Source of the DNA: Kryptolebias marmoratus
Taxonomy: Eukaryota; Chordata; Actinopteri; Cyprinodontiformes; Rivulidae
DNA: 64,000 bases
Assembly: GCF_001649575.2 (NCBI RefSeq)
Contig: NC_051434.1
Span: forward strand, 11,130,761 to 11,194,760
Reading direction: 5' to 3'
Shown here: piece by piece, positions 61,645 to 64,000 of the stretch
Layout: every line of letters begins with the position of its first letter
Numbering within the stretch: the first letter of the stretch is position 1
Translations under genes and position numbers: made by a program
The notes under the pieces: model-generated
The model's database searches: none
Seen by the model: only the letters and a program-made list of their open reading frames with translations
Told to the model about the DNA's origin: nothing

Positions 61645-64000
61645 GGGGGGTGGGGGTGGGGGGTGGTGTATAAATCAATCAGGCTGTTTGTAGCTATGGT
61701 ATACCAGGCTTAGTGATTGACCTTGACAGTGTCTCCCCTTCCCTCTCTGAAGCTCCAGTGTCCAGTTGCATTTCAAGGTTGATTGAAAACCTGCAGTCTC
61801 CAGAACAATCCCAGCATGCCACAGGACACGGGTGACTGATGGGAATTGTAGTTCCTTTGCCCCATCATCTCTGCGATGGATGGACTGACTTGCAAAAGTT
61901 CGTCTGCAGCCTCTGAGTGTTTTGCAACACAAAGCCAACGAGGGGAAATTGGTTTTCTAGCTAAATGACATTTTCAACCCTCAATCTTGTGATAATTGTG
62001 AACAAGACAACCTTGTGTAGCTGCGTGGGTACTGCACACAAGCTGACACGATAAGGAATGGGCTATTCATTCAACACTACAGGCGACCACCGGGCTGCTA
62101 ACAATGATAACAACGCTGAGGCTCAGAAGACAGGCCTCACAAGCTTTTTTTTTTAATATATTTTTTGGTCACTTTGCCTAAACTCCTCACTTTTCTTTCA
62201 AAACGCTCAAAATGCAGAGCTGTAATTACAACCCACTCACATGCAGCCTCTTCTCCTTCGTTAACCCTTTGACCTTCAGTGTCAATAAACAGCCACACAA
62301 TAACCACAGCGACTAAAAGGAAGAGGGGGGGGGGGGAGTCAAGTCAGTCTGTGAGAAGAGATGAGAGCAAAGTGTGACGAGAGGCAGGCTGAAGCGTGAG
62401 AGAAGGAAAAGAAAAACAACATGTGAGAGAAAAGAGGGGGCTAAGTATCAACATGCCCTTGAGCATTGCTCCTCCAGCTCTTTTAGTTAGCATGGTCTAC
62501 CTACAGTATATCAATTACCATATATTCAAATGCACTGCATCAATGGAAACTTTGTGTTGGAGTGTTAATGTCTCACACCCAAATGCACGGCACAAACAAA
62601 AACAGACCAGAGGTTCAAGCCAGTAGCTACAAAGAGCAAAAACCTCTTATTTTATTTGAAGGAATAAGAACTATTAGCTTCTGTGTTCCAGGTTTCCCAT
62701 GTCACTAATATATATATATTAAAAGAAAGCTTGCATTACAAGATTAAACAGCTCATCTTTGCTGTTTAGTTCCAAGCTGCTACTGTATCCTTTATTAGCA
62801 TACAGAATGCTGTGCCTCTCTGCTCTCTCTTCCCTGCAGGGCTTTTGTCCTTCATCGGGTCACAGGGACAGACAAATGACGGTGTTGGGTTTCCCACAAA
62901 CTCTGCTTGATGTCTGTGTTTTTTGAAAACAAGCATTTGTGCAGTAGCAACTTTGTCCAACGCAGCAACTTGCGCTTCCTCCTTCTGTGATTCTATCTCT
63001 CTCCGCCCGTCTCTTCTCCACCGCTTCCCATCTCACGGCTAAGTGTTTCTCTTTTTCACTGTCTTACTTGCTTACACCTGATCGCCCTCTTCCAACCTCT
63101 CACAGAAAGTCAATGCCACTCTGCTCGCAGGAGCTGATTCAGCGCTAATGTTGTTCTTCAGGCTGCCCGGTCCTGCAACTCTCGTCTTCCCGCTTCGCCC
63201 TAATCTTCCTTCCCCTCTCGGTTTTCTGGAACGTCACATCAAGCGGCACTCAAGTCCAGCTCTGACATCACAACACTTTACACGAGTCTTCAACTCCTGT
63301 CCAGCAGACCTGATAGGACAAAGGTTAGGCAGACATTTGTGCACTTCTTTTTATGCATTTTTAAAGTGAAAGAAGAAACATAATTAGAAAAATAAACTTT
63401 TTAAGCACAAAACCCAGATAAAATAATTAACTGGCTTTTGTAAAATCAAATGCTCTACAGCTAATTGTCCCTTAGTGACATGACAACTGCTAGAAAAAAA
63501 GTGTTGTTAATTATAGCTAAAAATATATCAGAAGAGGCAGTAAGGGACAATTTTTAAGGGCAACTTCAGGCTAAAGAGCATACTTTTCCAAGCTCTGTTT
63601 CAGGATTACTTGTACTGTTGAAAAGAAGTTTGTTTCCTCCCATTTTTTTCTGCAAAGTAAGCCTGACAAATAACCCAAGATGAGCTCAAAGTGGACCTGA
63701 CCCCTATATAAAGAAGCATAGACTATAAAATTGTGTACATTTATTAACAATTTGAAAGAAGTCTTCCTTTTCCACATCTCCCTTTTAGATATATGATGTT
63801 ATAAATATGCTGACACAGATATATGTTTAACTTCCTTCATATTATGACTCTGAAGTGACCTCCTACACGGTTTGCTCTACTCAATAACTAACAGTCACCA
63901 AACATTAGCAATCAAAAAGCAAATATATAGTGCACACATGAACGGAGTACTACCACTTCACTGTAAATTATTAAAGGACTTAAAAGATGATTTTTGTATA

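Larger units (their letters stand above)
60110..64000. other. nfyc 5' flank: 5' UTR intron(s) and possibly promoter
   Basis: The first coding exon starts at a splice acceptor, so at least one noncoding exon lies here or beyond the right edge. A candidate donor GTAAGA on the minus strand (exon end at 61222) follows a moderately CpG-containing stretch at about 61222-61300. The region also holds a CA microsatellite, an assembly gap with G-rich flanks, a G run at 62327-62338 and a pyrimidine-rich stretch at about 62990-63250. No other gene is recognised. Confidence 0.45.

Overview
This window is vertebrate nuclear DNA, almost certainly from a ray-finned fish (teleost). It shows short exons with GT/AG splice sites, long AT-rich introns, dense small DNA transposons and tRNA-derived SINEs of fish type, and dinucleotide/tetranucleotide microsatellites. 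A percomorph, possibly a killifish relative, is a guess from the repeat style only.

Two protein-coding genes are recognised, both on the minus strand. From 1525 to 41027 lies kcnq4, encoding the voltage-gated potassium channel Kv7.4. Eleven coding exons are visible, from the start codon at 41027 to the first part of calmodulin-binding helix B and beyond; the last exons (C-terminal assembly domain) lie off the left edge. Its first intron is about 29.3 kb (11394-40725). A GC-rich, CpG-rich promoter region covers about 41028-41780. Exon phases join without a break for 524 complete codons.

From 51187 to 60094 lies nfyc, encoding the histone-fold C subunit of the CCAAT-binding factor NF-Y. Ten coding exons give a complete 356-residue reading frame with start and stop. 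The intron between the exon ending the histone fold and the first glutamine-rich exon holds two microRNA genes, mir-30e (5p arm 56386-56407) and mir-30c (5p arm 56090-56112), in the same orientation as nfyc. The nfyc-kcnq4 neighbourhood, the shared orientation and the intronic mir-30e/mir-30c pair match the arrangement known at human 1p34.2, so this is an ancient conserved block.

The remainder is intron or intergenic sequence. It holds six copies of a palindromic MITE-like family, seven fragments of a second dispersed family, two copies of a hAT-like element (one with an 8-bp target duplication), a tRNA-derived SINE nested in a MITE, probable retrotransposon tails, a 36-bp-arm perfect-style hairpin, microsatellites and a 142-base assembly gap at 61503-61644. 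Several non-repetitive stretches look like candidate conserved regulatory elements. Functionally the two genes are independent (an ion channel and a general transcription factor); the link is genomic neighbourhood. I found no novel gene system; the most useful leads are the microRNA pair, splice-donor-bearing MITEs, exon-like segments and candidate enhancers.
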